This document shows, in pieces, positions 1 to 10,623 of a stretch of DNA of 64,000 nt. The DNA is taken from positions 1,116,001 through 1,180,000 of the forward strand of contig BSBM01000050.1 of the NCBI GenBank assembly GCA_027924585.1, in the 5' to 3' direction. Source of the stretch: Larix kaempferi. Its lineage: Eukaryota > Streptophyta > Pinopsida > Pinales > Pinaceae. The notes beneath the pieces were generated by a model. The model saw only the letters and a list, made by a program, of their open reading frames with translations. It was not told the origin of the DNA and did no database searches. A program made the translations under genes and the position numbers. How positions within the stretch are numbered: the stretch's first letter is position 1; each line of letters opens with the position of its first letter.

Positions 1-484
1 CAAGTGAATGTAGTCAGTGCATTAGTGAGACTGAACGGAACCACCACAAGCTCATAGTGTCCATAACTTGTTCTAAATGTGGTTTTTTGGATATCTTCTT
101 CCTTTACTATAACTTGATGGTAACCAAACCTCAAATCAATCTTTGAAAATACATTTTCCCCTCTTATTTGATCAAAGAGGTCATCAATTCGAGGTAAAGA
201 GTACTTGTTATTCACTATAACCTTATTCAATTGCATGTAATCAATGCACAACCTAATAGTTCAATCCTTATTTTAACAAATAGCACTAGTACTCACGATG
301 GAGATGTGCTTGGCCGAATGTATTTCTTTTCCAACAACTCTTGCAATTGCATTTTCAGCTCTAGCAATTTTGGGGTACTCATTTTATAAGGTGTCTTGGA
401 CATTGGGGTATCCCCTAGAACAAGATCAAATGTGAAATCTATATTCCTCTTTGGAGTAAGTCCTATAACTTCATCAGGGAACAC
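1..484 (-). pseudogene. Gypsy reverse transcriptase, N-terminal part (broken)
   Basis: The frame starting at 484 gives a fragment with FPDEVIGLTPKRNIDFTFDL and LLEKKYIRPSTSPS, the conserved lead-in to Ty3/gypsy RT. After a stop and a frameshift near 240-290, a second frame gives [42 protein letters not shown] and a degraded VVPFSLTNA motif. These are the fingers and palm of the enzyme that copies element RNA into DNA. The catalytic YxDD box would lie just beyond the left edge. The reading frame is not intact, so this is a pseudogene. Confidence 0.85.
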
Positions 485-607
485 AACACTAAATTCTTGG
501 AAGACTTAATAGTCCTCCAACTTGGGAACTTCATTTTTTGCTCTATCTAGTACATGGGTTGCATACAATTGAAAACCTTTCCTGAAACATTTCTTCAACT
601 ACAAGGA

Positions 608-1006
608 TTAAATATGCCTATTAAAAACCATCTTTGGAATTACCTTTAATATCCTTGGGTTTCCTTCTTCATCAATGCATTCAAAATTATTGTTGTAGTA
701 ATCAAGTTTAACTAGATGTGCTTCCAACCAATTTATTCCAATGAGAACATCATAGGAATGAAGTGGGAAAATATTCAGATTTTCCCATGTGAAGAGTCTA
801 TCCATCTCTAATGGACATTTCTCCACAACTTCACTAAATTTTATCTTGGTTCGAGTGGCTAGTTGGACCAACCATGATTTATTATTCTTTCTTTTCTCAA
901 AAGCACAAATCTCGACAACTTTAGGAGTAACATAACTGCGAGTAGATCCAAGATCAATTAAAATGGAAATAGATTGCTTAACAATCTTACCTTCAAGATT
1001 AACCAC
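608..1006 (-). pseudogene. Gypsy retropepsin-like aspartic protease (catalytic motif altered)
   Basis: A 132-residue open frame resembles the retropepsin-like domain of Ty3/gypsy polyproteins. It has an ILIDLGSTRSYVTPKVVEI active-site region, a later DVLIGINWLEAHLVKLDYYN flap/C-terminal motif, and an ILKVIPKMV tail leading toward RT. The family normally has D-S/T-G at the active site. Here the residues are D-L-G, so the catalytic Ser/Thr is missing and activity is unlikely. The domain lies between gag (right) and RT (left), as expected for the minus-strand element. Confidence 0.8.
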
Positions 1007-1020
1007 AATTGATTAATGGT

Positions 1021-1650
1021 ATGATTTAGCCTCTTGGATGTTGTGAACATGTTCGGCACTTCAATTCCAATGTGGTCCTCTCCACATCCCCAACATTTCA
1101 AGGGATCCCTTTTCTTATATCTCATAAGTTTTGTTGGGATAGCTTCACCATGTGATGATTGTATTTGTTAATTTCTGAAATGAGGAGGCTTGAATTCTTT
1201 CTTCATTTGATCAAACTTATCATTTTTCTCATCTTTCCATGCCTTATAGAATTATGACTTGCTTTTGTTTTGATCATAACAATACTTATCCGTCCTTGTA
1301 GTCTTATCTAGAGTTTGAGGTTCATCAAACTCAATTTGATCCTAGTATGGCTAAGGTAGTCCACTTAGAAAATCTTGAATTTTTACCTTATCATATATGA
1401 TACAGTTAACATACCTCAACAACTCCAAGAATTTATTTGAGTATTCATCCATGGTCATGTGTGCCAACTTTAACTCATGGAATTCTTTGATTTTATCATC
1501 ATAGTATCTATCGAAGAGGTAATTTTGCTTGAAGTACTTCTTGAACTTATATGCTTATGTTGCAACTCAAGTAAAGAAAACCATGGAGGTATGATCTAGG
1601 AAGTCAATTGTATAGCTAAAATAGTCTAGTTATTTTATGGATTTTTTACA
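1021..1650 (-). pseudogene. Gypsy gag, C-terminal half with degraded zinc knuckle
   Basis: Minus-strand translation gives YFKQNYLFDRYYDDKIKEFH followed by LAHMTMDEYSNKFLELLRYV, the typical capsid segment of plant gypsy gag. Nearer the protease a CWGCGEDH motif appears. This is the start of a CCHC nucleocapsid knuckle, but the final Cys is replaced. Several stops interrupt the frame. The upstream gag half continues only at 2520 and above because the region between holds inserted sequence. Confidence 0.7.
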
Positions 1651-2014
1651 CTAACAGATTTGTAGGTGTGTAAGAGCTATACTTAGTATTAATTTCATGG
1701 TTGAGTTAAAAGTTTATTTAGATCTAGACATTAGCTTCTATGGAGGGTCAGATAAGATTATTTCCCTGAATGCAGCTCTTTTTTGTGATAGAGTGATTTT
1801 TAGTCTGTTCTTTCTTTGTTCCAAAAGGAAAAGAAAACCTTATATTAACATATACAATATGACCTGCTTTCCTGCGAGTTACTCTTAGAGTTAGGTTCCA
1901 TACTTAGCCAAATAGAGTGCTCCCTTTCCTTTGTTGTGACCATAGAACCTTTTGAAAGAGACCATGCTTGTGTCTTAGACCATCGATGTAAAATTATATA
2001 ATATATTCTATTTA

Positions 2015-2085
2015 AGGGTGCTAGCGCAATGGAAGAGCACCTACCTTATAAGCAGGAGGTTGGTGGTTCGATTCCTCTGTACCTT
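2015..2085 (+). tRNA. tRNA-like sequence (anticodon TAT), probably a pseudogene or SINE head
   Basis: A 71-base stretch folds as a cloverleaf. The acceptor arm AGGGTGC pairs with GTACCTT (two G-T pairs). The A box is TAGCGCAATGGA (2022-2033) and the B box is GGTTCGATTCC (2065-2075). The anticodon loop is CTTATAA, with anticodon TAT (Ile) at 2047-2049. Mismatches occur in the D, anticodon and T stems, and the D loop is short. An AT-rich run follows directly. It sits within the insertion that splits the gypsy gag. It could be a decayed tRNA gene, an organellar transfer or the head of a tRNA-derived SINE. Confidence 0.5.
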
Positions 2086-2124
2086 ATATATATATTATGA
2101 AACCACTAAAAAGAGATAAATGAC

Positions 2125-2505
2125 CACTACAAAAATAGAGATAAATGACCAAACAAAACCAAAATATGCATATAAAGGACCACTTTTGAGATGGCAGCCA
2201 CTGGTAGAAAAATTAGCGGTCATTTATCACATGACCAAAAATGTGGTCATATTTAGCTTGGTCGTTTATAGCTTATCTTATGGTCATATATTTGATCGTA
2301 TATTTGGTCATTAATTGTGACAATTAATGACCAAATATACAACCAAATATATGGCCACAAGATAAGCTATAAACGACCAAGCTAAATATGGACACGTTTT
2401 TGGTCGCGTGATAAATGACCACTAATTTGCTACCAGTGGTAACCAACTCAAAAGTGGTCGTTTATATGCGTATTTTGGTCATTTATCTCTCATTTTGTAC
2501 TAGTG
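2125..2505. mobile_element. Foldback MITE (about 381 bp, CACTA-like ends)
   Basis: The two halves are near-perfect inverted complements meeting at about 2315-2321 (GGTCATTAATTGTGACAATT). The left end reads CACTACAAAAATAGAGATAA. The right end, reverse-complemented, reads CACTAGTACAAAATGAGAGA. The CACTA start resembles CACTA-superfamily termini, but no transposase is present, so it would be non-autonomous. An extra partial left terminus lies at 2104-2124. No clear target duplication was found. Transcripts would form a long hairpin. Confidence 0.75.
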
Positions 2506-2514
2506 TACTTACAA

Positions 2515-3470
2515 ATATATATTTCTTTCATTGATGCTCTTGAATTTCCTAAGCTGATCCTACCATATTGATGCTCTGCCATTCAAATTAAAAATGGCCA
2601 CCCTTTCCTTCATGTTCCTAGAGTAGTCATGGGCTTGGAAATACTTCCTCATCCCAAGAAGTCAAACCTCAGCTTCTTGCCCATATTTCACTTTACCGTC
2701 AAAGGTAGGGGTTTGGCCTTTTGAAAGTATCCATGCGGGTTTCCCTTGAAATGCCTCCTCCTCTTGTTATTGTGAGATGAAGAACTTGAATTGATGGTGG
2801 AGTCCTTAGAGGAAAATGACTCACCAGTAGAAAATTTAGTTGTATATGTCATATCTCTAGAAATTATTCTTGAGCTATGGGACCTTTTGTGAGAATGTAT
2901 CCTTGAGCTACTCACACTCTTATAACACATATTTCATTAAATTTGGAATTAAACAGTGGATCTAGAATTCCAAAATAACCAAAAAACTCAATTCTGGCAT
3001 TGTTCTTGTAATAAAATCTTTCCTCATTTATTGATTTCTTCCCATGGTGCATCTTCGTCTGAATGTTTGTCAATCTTGAATCATGGTTGCATTTAACTAG
3101 TTCTATTTTTCCTGAGCTCTAATCATCCTTTCATTGTATGCTCTGCAACTTTGTAACTCCACTCTTATACTTCTCAAGGTCCCTACAATATATGGAGGAG
3201 TTATTTGGTTCCTACAACCATTAGATTTTTTCTCTGCATTCTAAGCATGTATATTTTCTCCCATGGCGTCTAGTGTAGCTTCATAAGGATCATGTGCATC
3301 ATCCATAGTGATAGTGTTTTTGGCCCTACAATATATGAAGGAGTTATTTGGTTCCTACAACCATTATATTTTTTCTCTGCATTCTAAGCATGTATATTTT
3401 CTCCCATGGCATCTAGTGTAGCTTCATAAGGATCATGTGCATCATCCATAGTGATAGTATTTTTGGCCCA
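2515..3470 (-). pseudogene. Gypsy gag, N-terminal half
   Basis: Minus-strand frames give YGQEAEV, LGMRKYFQAHDYSRNMKERV and AIFNLNGRASIW, a recognisable gypsy capsid start. They are preceded by a basic Ser-rich stretch (2688-2930, with HNNKRRRHFKG) and by a coiled-coil-like leader around 3240-3300 containing DDAHDPYEATLDAMGENIHA. Stops are present within it. The capsid sequence resumes near 1620, so gag was split by later insertion. Part of the leader is duplicated in tandem (3181-3469). Confidence 0.65.
3181..3469. repeat. Tandem duplication, 143-bp period, two copies
   Basis: The copies begin CCCTACAATATATGGAGG at 3181 and CCCTACAATATATGAAGG at 3324 and stay nearly identical to about 3469. 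They lie inside the gag N-terminal region. A 143-bp step is not a multiple of three, so it shifts the reading frame. It probably arose after the element lost function. Confidence 0.9.
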
Positions 3471-5556
3471 ACCAAGACTAGAGGATTTCTAAATGCACTA
3501 TCTTGAATGTTGAACCCTAATTGTCCTTGATATGATATTGTAGCTACAAAATCTTTCGTATAAGCACAATTGTTAGCTTCAATACATCCTCAAGGAAAAA
3601 CTTAAATTATCTTTCAAGCATTAAATTAAAAACTTCTTCATAATATGATCATGGACATTTTTCCCCTATGGGTCAAGTTTCCAAAGAATATGACCATGCT
3701 TAGTTTTGATCTGAAGGGTAAAAGTTACAACCCTTCAAAATTACCATTTTTGTCCAATTATGCACTTCTCTTGTAGGTGCATGTAATCTCAGAGACCAAC
3801 TTCAGCCACCTATAGAAGAAAATATATGCATAACCATAAAAACCTTTGTATCATGCACTGATAATAATCATGATAGGGCTCTTTTACTTTTTTCACCTCT
3901 TCCATGCTTGGATTATTTTCCAAAAATTGTTATCTCCCAAACTAAGTATTTATGTAAAAAAATCCTTTAAGCAATGGTGTTCACATTGACAAGTATGTAA
4001 AATGTTGAAAACACTTTCAATTTTGAGTTATTGGGTCACTTTCCCCTCCTCCTAGATTTTCAAAATCCCCAAAAAGTGATTGGGAATATTGGGTTTTGGC
4101 CTAATTTTGAATCCCCATTCTAATTGCTTGAGAATTTTGTCAAAGGCTCAAAAGGGTTTTTGCATGCCCATTCATGGACTGTACAATCCAATTTTCATCA
4201 TGAACATGGCTCCTATTTGGGTTTATGATCAAAGTCTTCAAAAAGCACTAATCCTTAATTTTCAAAAAAATTGAGTTGAATGAGGAATCCACCCTCACTA
4301 ACATTTTTGTATCCCTTAGTACCGTGGGTCCAACCCCAAAAATTTCATCAATAACTGATAGAAATTGCTCTGGTTATGCCCAAAATAAGAAAATGGATTT
4401 AGACATTAAAAACAAGCATTTTCCATACTGATGATGTGGCATGCCACATGGTAAGGGTGATGTGGGACTATGTCCACCTAGATCCTACATTGAATCCTTT
4501 GGTTCCTCCATGTCATATTATGTTCTAGTACCTTTCAATGTTGTTGGGATCCTTGAAGATTCCCATGCCACAATTTTTAAACCTACTGGAAGGAATCTGA
4601 CATATAGTATAGATCTCATGATCTTGTGGACCCAACTAAATCACAACCATTCATGAAAAAACCCCTTCAATTAAATTTCGATCACTTATTTTCACACAAA
4701 TGGATGAGATCTTCCCATTGAACTTGCATGGATTAATCTGAGCCATTCGTGGCAAGACCCCTATTTTTTTTCAATGGAACACATCATGGGAAACCCTCGG
4801 GTACTTCCCCTCATTTCGAGGATGGTACCAAAGGTAAACCACCGGACCCGATTATGGGACCTAACCCATTGGGGACATCAAGTGAGGCCCTGCATAGCCA
4901 CTCGAGGATTTGACATTGATACCTTCTGCTTGAAATTACAACACTCAACCACTTGAGCTAACCCATCGGGCTAGAAAGACCCTCGTTATTATTCCCTAAT
5001 CATGTTTATGTGCACGAATGGATAAGATTCAATAATCAAATATGCATGATTTAATCTTGGTCGTTCGTGGAATGACCCCTCATGATAATCTCCATCACAT
5101 ATGCTTGCAGAAATGGTCAGGATCTAAAGATACCATCTACTTGATTTAATCTGGGTTGTTTGCGGTAGGGTCCCCATATTATACTCCTTGCAATTAGATT
5201 TGTATGAATGGTTCATATTTGACAGTATGAAAAACTTGATTTAATCCCATATGTCAATCATCCTCTATTTCTCAAACAACACTGTGAACCCAACAATTTG
5301 GCGCTTGAGCTTCTGTTAGTTAACATAATGATATTTTTTACTGATCCTGGAGGTCTTTCTTGAATTTTCTCCAAATCAAACTAGCCATTCATATTGATAA
5401 CCTCAAGATATAACTTGTGGTTTTGTTAAAATACCATTTTATGAATAAGACCACTATTTTCATAGAAGCATTTCGTTAAACACTTCATGTGCAAACCCTA
5501 ATTTTTGCCTATAACTACTCATTTTGGCCCATACAACCTTGACATTGCAACCAAGA
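3470..5556 (-). other. Long untranslated leader of the gypsy element
   Basis: This lies between the PBS and gag, apart from the SINE at 4764-4974. No convincing coding segment was found. Three diverged copies of a phrase like TTTAATCTGGGTTGTT plus 'cgtgg..agacccc' occur near 4733, 5050 and 5150, suggesting old short duplications. Otherwise nothing was recognised. Confidence 0.5.
4764..4974 (-). mobile_element. tRNA-derived SINE
   Basis: On the minus strand a tRNA-like head carries an A box TAGCTCAAGTGG (4949-4960) and a degenerate B box ATGTCAAATCC (4906-4916), about 32 bases apart as in Pol III promoters. A roughly 150-bp unrelated body follows, ending in a short A run (T run on plus, 4764-4771). 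The heptamer AAGACCC flanks both sides and is a candidate target duplication. It is inserted in the gypsy leader. The plus-strand open frame across it has no coding meaning. Confidence 0.65.
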
Positions 5557-5568
5557 GCTCTGATACCA
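5557..5568 (-). other. Primer-binding site (initiator tRNA-Met type)
   Basis: The minus strand reads TGGTATCAGAGC. This complements the 3' end of plant initiator tRNA-Met and is the standard PBS of many plant LTR retrotransposons. It lies three bases inside the LTR end at 5572, which fixes the element's orientation and its 5' LTR boundary. Confidence 0.85.
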
Positions 5569-5571
5569 CTA

Positions 5572-7005
5572 TGTAGCATCCCCATCCATCATTTCAACTA
5601 TAGAAGGGGGTACATATGAATTTCATGTTTCTAAATTTCACCCCATGGGACATTATTTGAATTTGTAACTAATTTAAGCCACCCATGGGCAACATAATCT
5701 AAGAAATGCATGTACAATTGCATGAATGTAAAACACAACAAAATTAAAACTCCGTCCACAAGCACATCATGCATAAACAAGCATATTTATCATAGGAAGT
5801 AAATAAAACCATTTCAGATTCATAGACAAAGAGAGAACCTATATTTTAACAAAAGAAGATCCAAGAAACTTATTGTGTAAGTGTAATTTCCACCCAAATG
5901 TAGGTATCAACCACAGATTCCACCCCCAAGTTGGACTATGAGACCACCAAGGTGAAGGAAACACCTATACGATTATCTCTCTCAGAGTAAAACTCATTTG
6001 CTCTCACGCTTAGTCGATCTACTCACCATTGAGAAATTAAAAGAATCTCACTCAACCATCCAAACCATAGCACTATATTCCACTTCCCCACACAACACAA
6101 GGAATGCATTTCTCTTCACTTCTCTATCGTTCCCTTTGGAAATCCAACCCTTACGATGCTCACCAATGTATGCAGAAAGACTCCAACCTACTATATTCTC
6201 TTAGAGAACCTCCTATAACATCAATTCATGGCTTCTCAAGCATCCAGGAGCAGAAAACACATTATGAGTAAAGGTTCCTATATTTCCCAGCCTCTATGCT
6301 CACCTACAATCATCCTTTTTCACTCTAATGTCTGTAAAATCCCCTTCACAATGCTAATATGTGGTTAATTTCACGGTATGGTAATTAGCTATGAAGAAAA
6401 CAACATGAAAACTATGTAGTGTATGAATTTTACATGGAGAATTAGTGATAGACTCCAAAGGATATGAGAGGATTGGTGAAAAGATAACAAACATTACTTT
6501 TGACCATAAAATGAAGAACTCTTAAAATTGTCATAGAATTATATTCATCCCATGCTTCCATAACTACATGAGAACACTTTTCCCACCAACCTCACACATG
6601 CATTTAATGATTGGATTTAATAAGTCAAAAAAGAAGTAACTGGCTTATTTAAGGAACATGGTAGCAAATGGATGAGTTCTAAGCCGACACTTAGAAAAGG
6701 ATGACTTAATATCCCATAGGCCCCGTTTCTTTTCCCTTCTAGTGAAATCATAGCCCCTTTAGTGCTCTTTACACAACCATCTTGGACCATTTTATTATTT
6801 TCAAACGTAATATTTACATATCTTTTGATTCTTCATGCCAACCCAACCACGTGGCCTATATAGAAATATTTACATTATACATGCCTGACCATTCACTAGT
6901 TAGGCCTTGGCCTTGAGCTCCACACCAGGAATCCTTACTAGCATATTTACATCATTTACACATTTTGATTTAATACTTTCAAGGGTCAAAACTGGGGGTA
7001 TTACA
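5572..7005 (-). repeat. 5' LTR of the gypsy element (1434 bp)
   Basis: On the plus strand the block starts TGTAGCATCCCC and ends GGGGGTATTACA, so it has TG...CA ends and a short TGTA/TACA inverted terminus. It abuts the primer-binding site at its gag-proximal end. A TATA-like CTATATAG lies near 6856-6864 in minus orientation. Its outer end (GGGTCAAAACTGGGGG) and its 'GGCCTTGGCCTTGA' segment are shared with the solo LTR at 14436-15751, so both belong to one LTR lineage. The open reading frames inside it are incidental. Confidence 0.8.
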
Positions 7006-7480
7006 AAATGACAAGGGGAATTTTTATTTTTACTCAATAGAAAGAATGGAATGCAAAAATTAAAGTACATCAAACAAAAGACACAATTTAAAGTGGTTGT
7101 GCTCTCATGCTCTTGTCTTCATGCAAAATACCTTTTGCATCTCAACTTTTGTTTTTTTGCACAATGTCACACCTTTGGAAAAGTTATATGTTTTGGTTTC
7201 ATACACCATTATCACATCTTGCAAAAATTCTAACTTTTGGTTTCATGCACAATATTGAAGAAAATATTTTTTTTTGTCTTGTGTGAGGATAGTGCAACCT
7301 CACATAAGATTAAAAAGGTGGTCTTCATGGGACACATTGCATTTTGTAGAAAGTTTGAAAAGTTTTATTTCATACAACACAATGTAGCCTTGGAAAAGTT
7401 CCAAAGTTTGTCCTCGTGCAACATAGCACAACCTTGGAAACTGTCCAAAAATATATCTTCATGTTAGATACAACAATTGA
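7006..7480. repeat. Diverged minisatellite, left part
   Basis: Phrases such as CATGCAACA, TTGGAAAAGTT and TTTCATGCACAAT recur at irregular spacing. They look like older, more diverged relatives of the 25-bp repeat to the right. The open frames on both strands here are products of repeat composition. Confidence 0.5.
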
Positions 7481-7965
7481 AGTACATACAACATTTAAAA
7501 GTTCAAAATCATGGGACATGCAAAATTTGAAATTGGTGAAATGTTCAAAAGTTGAAAATGGTGTGAAATGCAAAAGTTGAAAATCATGCAACATGCGAAA
7601 GTCAAAGTTGGTGTGACATGTGATAAAAAAATAAAATCAGATGGTGTGACATGTGATAAAAAAAAATTCAGATGGTGTGACAAGGACTTGAGAAAGTTTA
7701 AATTCATCCAACATGGGAAAATTGAAGTTTGTGCAACATGTGAAAGTTTAAAATCATGTGACACGTGAAAGTTGAAGTTGATACAACGTGCTACAATAAG
7801 TTTTGAGAGGATGCAACAAGAACATGTGAAAGTTGAAATTCATGCAACATGCAAAAATTTAAGTTCATATGACATGAAAAGGTTGAAAATAGTGAGAAAT
7901 TCAAAATTTGAAAATCACGCAACATGCAAAAGATGAAAATCGTTCGACATGCGACAAGAAGTTTT
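7481..7965. repeat. Minisatellite with 25-bp period
   Basis: Successive 25-mers such as AAAGTTGAAAATCATGCAAC+ATGCG, AAAGTTTAAAATCATGTGAC+ACGTG and AAAGTTGAAATTCATGCAAC+ATGCA follow one another. The consensus is roughly AAAGTTGAAANTCATGCAAC+ATGYG. About fifteen to nineteen degenerate units are recognisable, some with short insertions (for example 7622-7680). Because 25 is not divisible by three, the frames cycle, so the open frames here are spurious. There are no unique spacers, so this is not a CRISPR-like array. Confidence 0.8.
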
Positions 7966-9284
7966 TACAGGGTGTGATCTCAATTTTTTTGGCCATAAAT
8001 TTTGACCTCAACCTTTTTTTTAGTGTTCATTATGTTGTTGGAAAGGTATCGATTAGATCTACAACATTGTTTTGTTATAAGTTTTCTAAGATTACTTATT
8101 ATAAGTTTCAAAATTGCAAAAGAAAATATGGGCACAGTTTCAATGGCCAAAAAAGGATCAATTTGAGTTTGGAATGGCCTAGAAACCTGTTAACATGACA
8201 TTTCATCTAATGTACAAACAAAATCATTATCAAAGTGATCAAGGTCTAGTCCTATGAACGGAGATTGAAATCAAGGAAGTAAGCTCAAAAAACCTTATTA
8301 AGTTGAATTAACGTCTTCATGTTAAATATACTTTTCTAAAATATGATTTCAATATTGTATGTTTACAACTCAATGTATCTTGTGGTGATGAGATCTAGGT
8401 AACAATGTTGAAAAGGAAATTATACTTTTTAATCCTAAGAAATTAAAGAGAGAACAATAGAAACATAGATGCTACACATGATGGTGAGGAACACCCACCA
8501 ATATGCATTAATAGTTTCATAAATGTTATCCAAAGAGTTGTACTAACCTAGAAACAATGAGAAAATATATATTTTAAATGGATGTAGATGTAACAATAAT
8601 AAAATGATGATGTACTTATGCATGAACAATGGTCAGATGTGGAGCCAAAATGATGAGAAATGAAAATTTATAGCACTAAAATTGAGCATGGGAGCACACA
8701 AAGTTATATATGTCTCTCAGAAAACCTAAGGAAAAGGATTTGTACTCATCATCACTCGAAAGGAAAAGTCCTATTGGGGAAAAGGGATGAATATGAAAAA
8801 TGACAAATTATATAGTTTGAAAGGTTAAGAAAATTAGATAGGTAGTTTCTTGAATAAAATTGAAATTTCTACTTGGCCACAAGGCCAAAAAAGGGCGGTT
8901 TTTTTGTAAAAGGCTATAAATTATAGAAACTCAAAGAAGAAGGGGATTTTTTATCTCTTGAATATTTCATGTACTTATGCTAGAATTTCTAATGAGGAGA
9001 AGCCATATTTGACCAAGCATTTTCTGGAGAAATTTGATTCTAGTGCTTCATATGATGTGGATTATGCCTATGTATTTCTTGAGCATTGGGGTTGTTGTAA
9101 GAATGTCCTTTACTCTATAGGTTGTTCTTATGTTTATAGTTTACATTATTATTTATGATTTCTAAAAATGTTTGTTTAAATTTTTGGGCAAGAGTGTGTA
9201 ATTAGTTGTTTAATATCCTACTATTCTAGGTTGTGTAGATATTTACTCATATCCCTGCTTTTTATTTTCATAGTTAGCTTATTG
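7966..9284. other. Unassigned AT-rich DNA
   Basis: No recognisable domain, repeat boundary or RNA gene was seen. A 66-residue plus frame at 8958-9158 has no family features and no promoter or splice context. The segment ends at the left target duplication of LINE 1 (9269-9284). Confidence 0.5.
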
Positions 9285-9548
9285 TTTTTTTAACTAGAAT
9301 GGATAGATTGTATTATTAACAGGTGAATAACTCAGCTTCAAAAAGTACACTGTAACAGTTCAAAAAATTTCTAACTGAGTTTTCAGTAGAGCTATCAACA
9401 CCATATACAGTCATCCAACTGGAAACTATTTCAAAATGACTAGATATTACTATACTGCTATAGATTTTGACAAACTGTCATAACAGTAATTGACAAAAAT
9501 TAAACATATAAATTGAAATTAATCATAATTGTTTCCACTTTCCATGAC

Positions 9549-10451
9549 CTAATCACTTGAATCTTCATCAGCATGCTCATCTGAACTAGATATATTCACA
9601 TTGACATGGGTGGGATTCCAAATAGAGTTTCGATTAGTGTTCTTGCTTTTCGAATTATCAGAAATCCAAGAGTGCTTCCCAATCACGAGATCTTCATGTT
9701 TTTCCAAGGAATTCGAAATTTCTTCCACTTGTGCTTCACAAACACGAAGAGTCCCTTCCACTTCATTGATACTATCATCTATGAAAGATGTATGGGTTGA
9801 AAGCTATTGAGTATCTTGCTTTGCTCCATCCAAATGAGATTCCAAGGTAGGCACATGAGCAATTATTTAATGAATTGCTTCAATCAATCCATCCATTTGC
9901 AATTTCATCCATCGCATTGTACTGTGAATATCTTGTATATCAGCTCGGGTGTCTTTAATGCCCCCAAATAGTTCATGATGATTTTTTCCATGTCCACTAC
10001 AAGCTTTGTTACAACATAGTTGCACACCTCCCTTGAAGGTCATGTATCCAAGTCTCCCCAATTGATGTATAGGACTAACCCTATTCCCAATACATAACAA
10101 GTTTCTGGAAGAAAATCCACAACACGCCTTGCAAAGTCTACACGAAGAGATAGTTCCCCCGAGGCACAAAGAAATGCTAATGTTTCTTCCCACATCCCAA
10201 CCTTTCCAAATCATAAAAGGAGAGGATTCCAATTGAAACCAACAAAAAATTAACTGCAAAATGGGATCCTCATATCCAACACTAATTACAACAAGAATCC
10301 ACTCCCCCGGTATGTAGGAGAAGGAATCAGTATGCTTGGAGTTATATAACACTATTCCAAAATCACTACTCACACCATACAGCCTCCCCCCAATGCTTCT
10401 CACAAATGAAAAATGGAAATGGAATTGATGCAGGCTATTACCAATACCCAA
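9549..10451 (-). pseudogene. Coding-like stretch downstream of LINE RNase H (unknown, Cys-rich plus coiled coil)
   Basis: A 194-residue open frame (9867-10451) is followed, in a nearly continuous reading, by 9549-9761. The first half is Cys/His-rich (CRLCKACCGF, LCCNKACSGHGKNHHELFGG). The second half looks alpha-helical and acidic (IKDTRADIQDIHSTMRWMKL, VCEAQVEEISNSLEKHEDLV) and ends in a DEHADEDSSD tail. It lies inside the LINE's target duplications, after RNase H. It may be a C-terminal extension or third ORF of this LINE lineage, or chance. I do not recognise a family. Confidence 0.4.
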
Positions 10452-10623
10452 AAAGGTTTCCTAACAGAATTTCCTGGAGTTGCCTCCACATGCCCATGAG
10501 TTAATCCCATATGTGTGAGCCCATTGTGCTTGGGAAGATTCTTTTACCAATGATCCTAGAAACCTCCACATGGACAGTTGGAGTGATGAGTGCATTAAAC
10601 ATTCATGACATCGTTTCTAATCA

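Larger units (their letters stand above)
1..7005 (-). mobile_element. Ty3/gypsy LTR retrotransposon, 5' part, truncated by window edge
   Basis: Reading the minus strand from 7005 downward, the order is LTR, primer-binding site, long leader, gag, protease and reverse transcriptase fingers/palm. This is the usual order for Ty3/gypsy, where protease precedes RT. RNase H, integrase and the 3' LTR would lie left of base 1 and are not visible. Frames are broken by stops, frameshifts and an insertion of roughly 0.87 kb inside gag (about 1650-2520). The element is a fossil. Family assignment rests on the RT and protease motifs and on PBS placement directly inside the LTR. Confidence 0.85.

Noticed and set aside
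7237-7768. Overlapping open frames on both strands in the minisatellite
   Set aside because: They arise from repeat units lacking stops. The 25-bp period cycles frames, and no domain is seen.
7481-7965. CRISPR-like array
   Set aside because: The units are contiguous and degenerate with no unique spacers, and the context is a plant nuclear genome.
8958-9158. 66-residue plus frame
   Set aside because: It has no family motif, no splice or promoter context and the length expected by chance.
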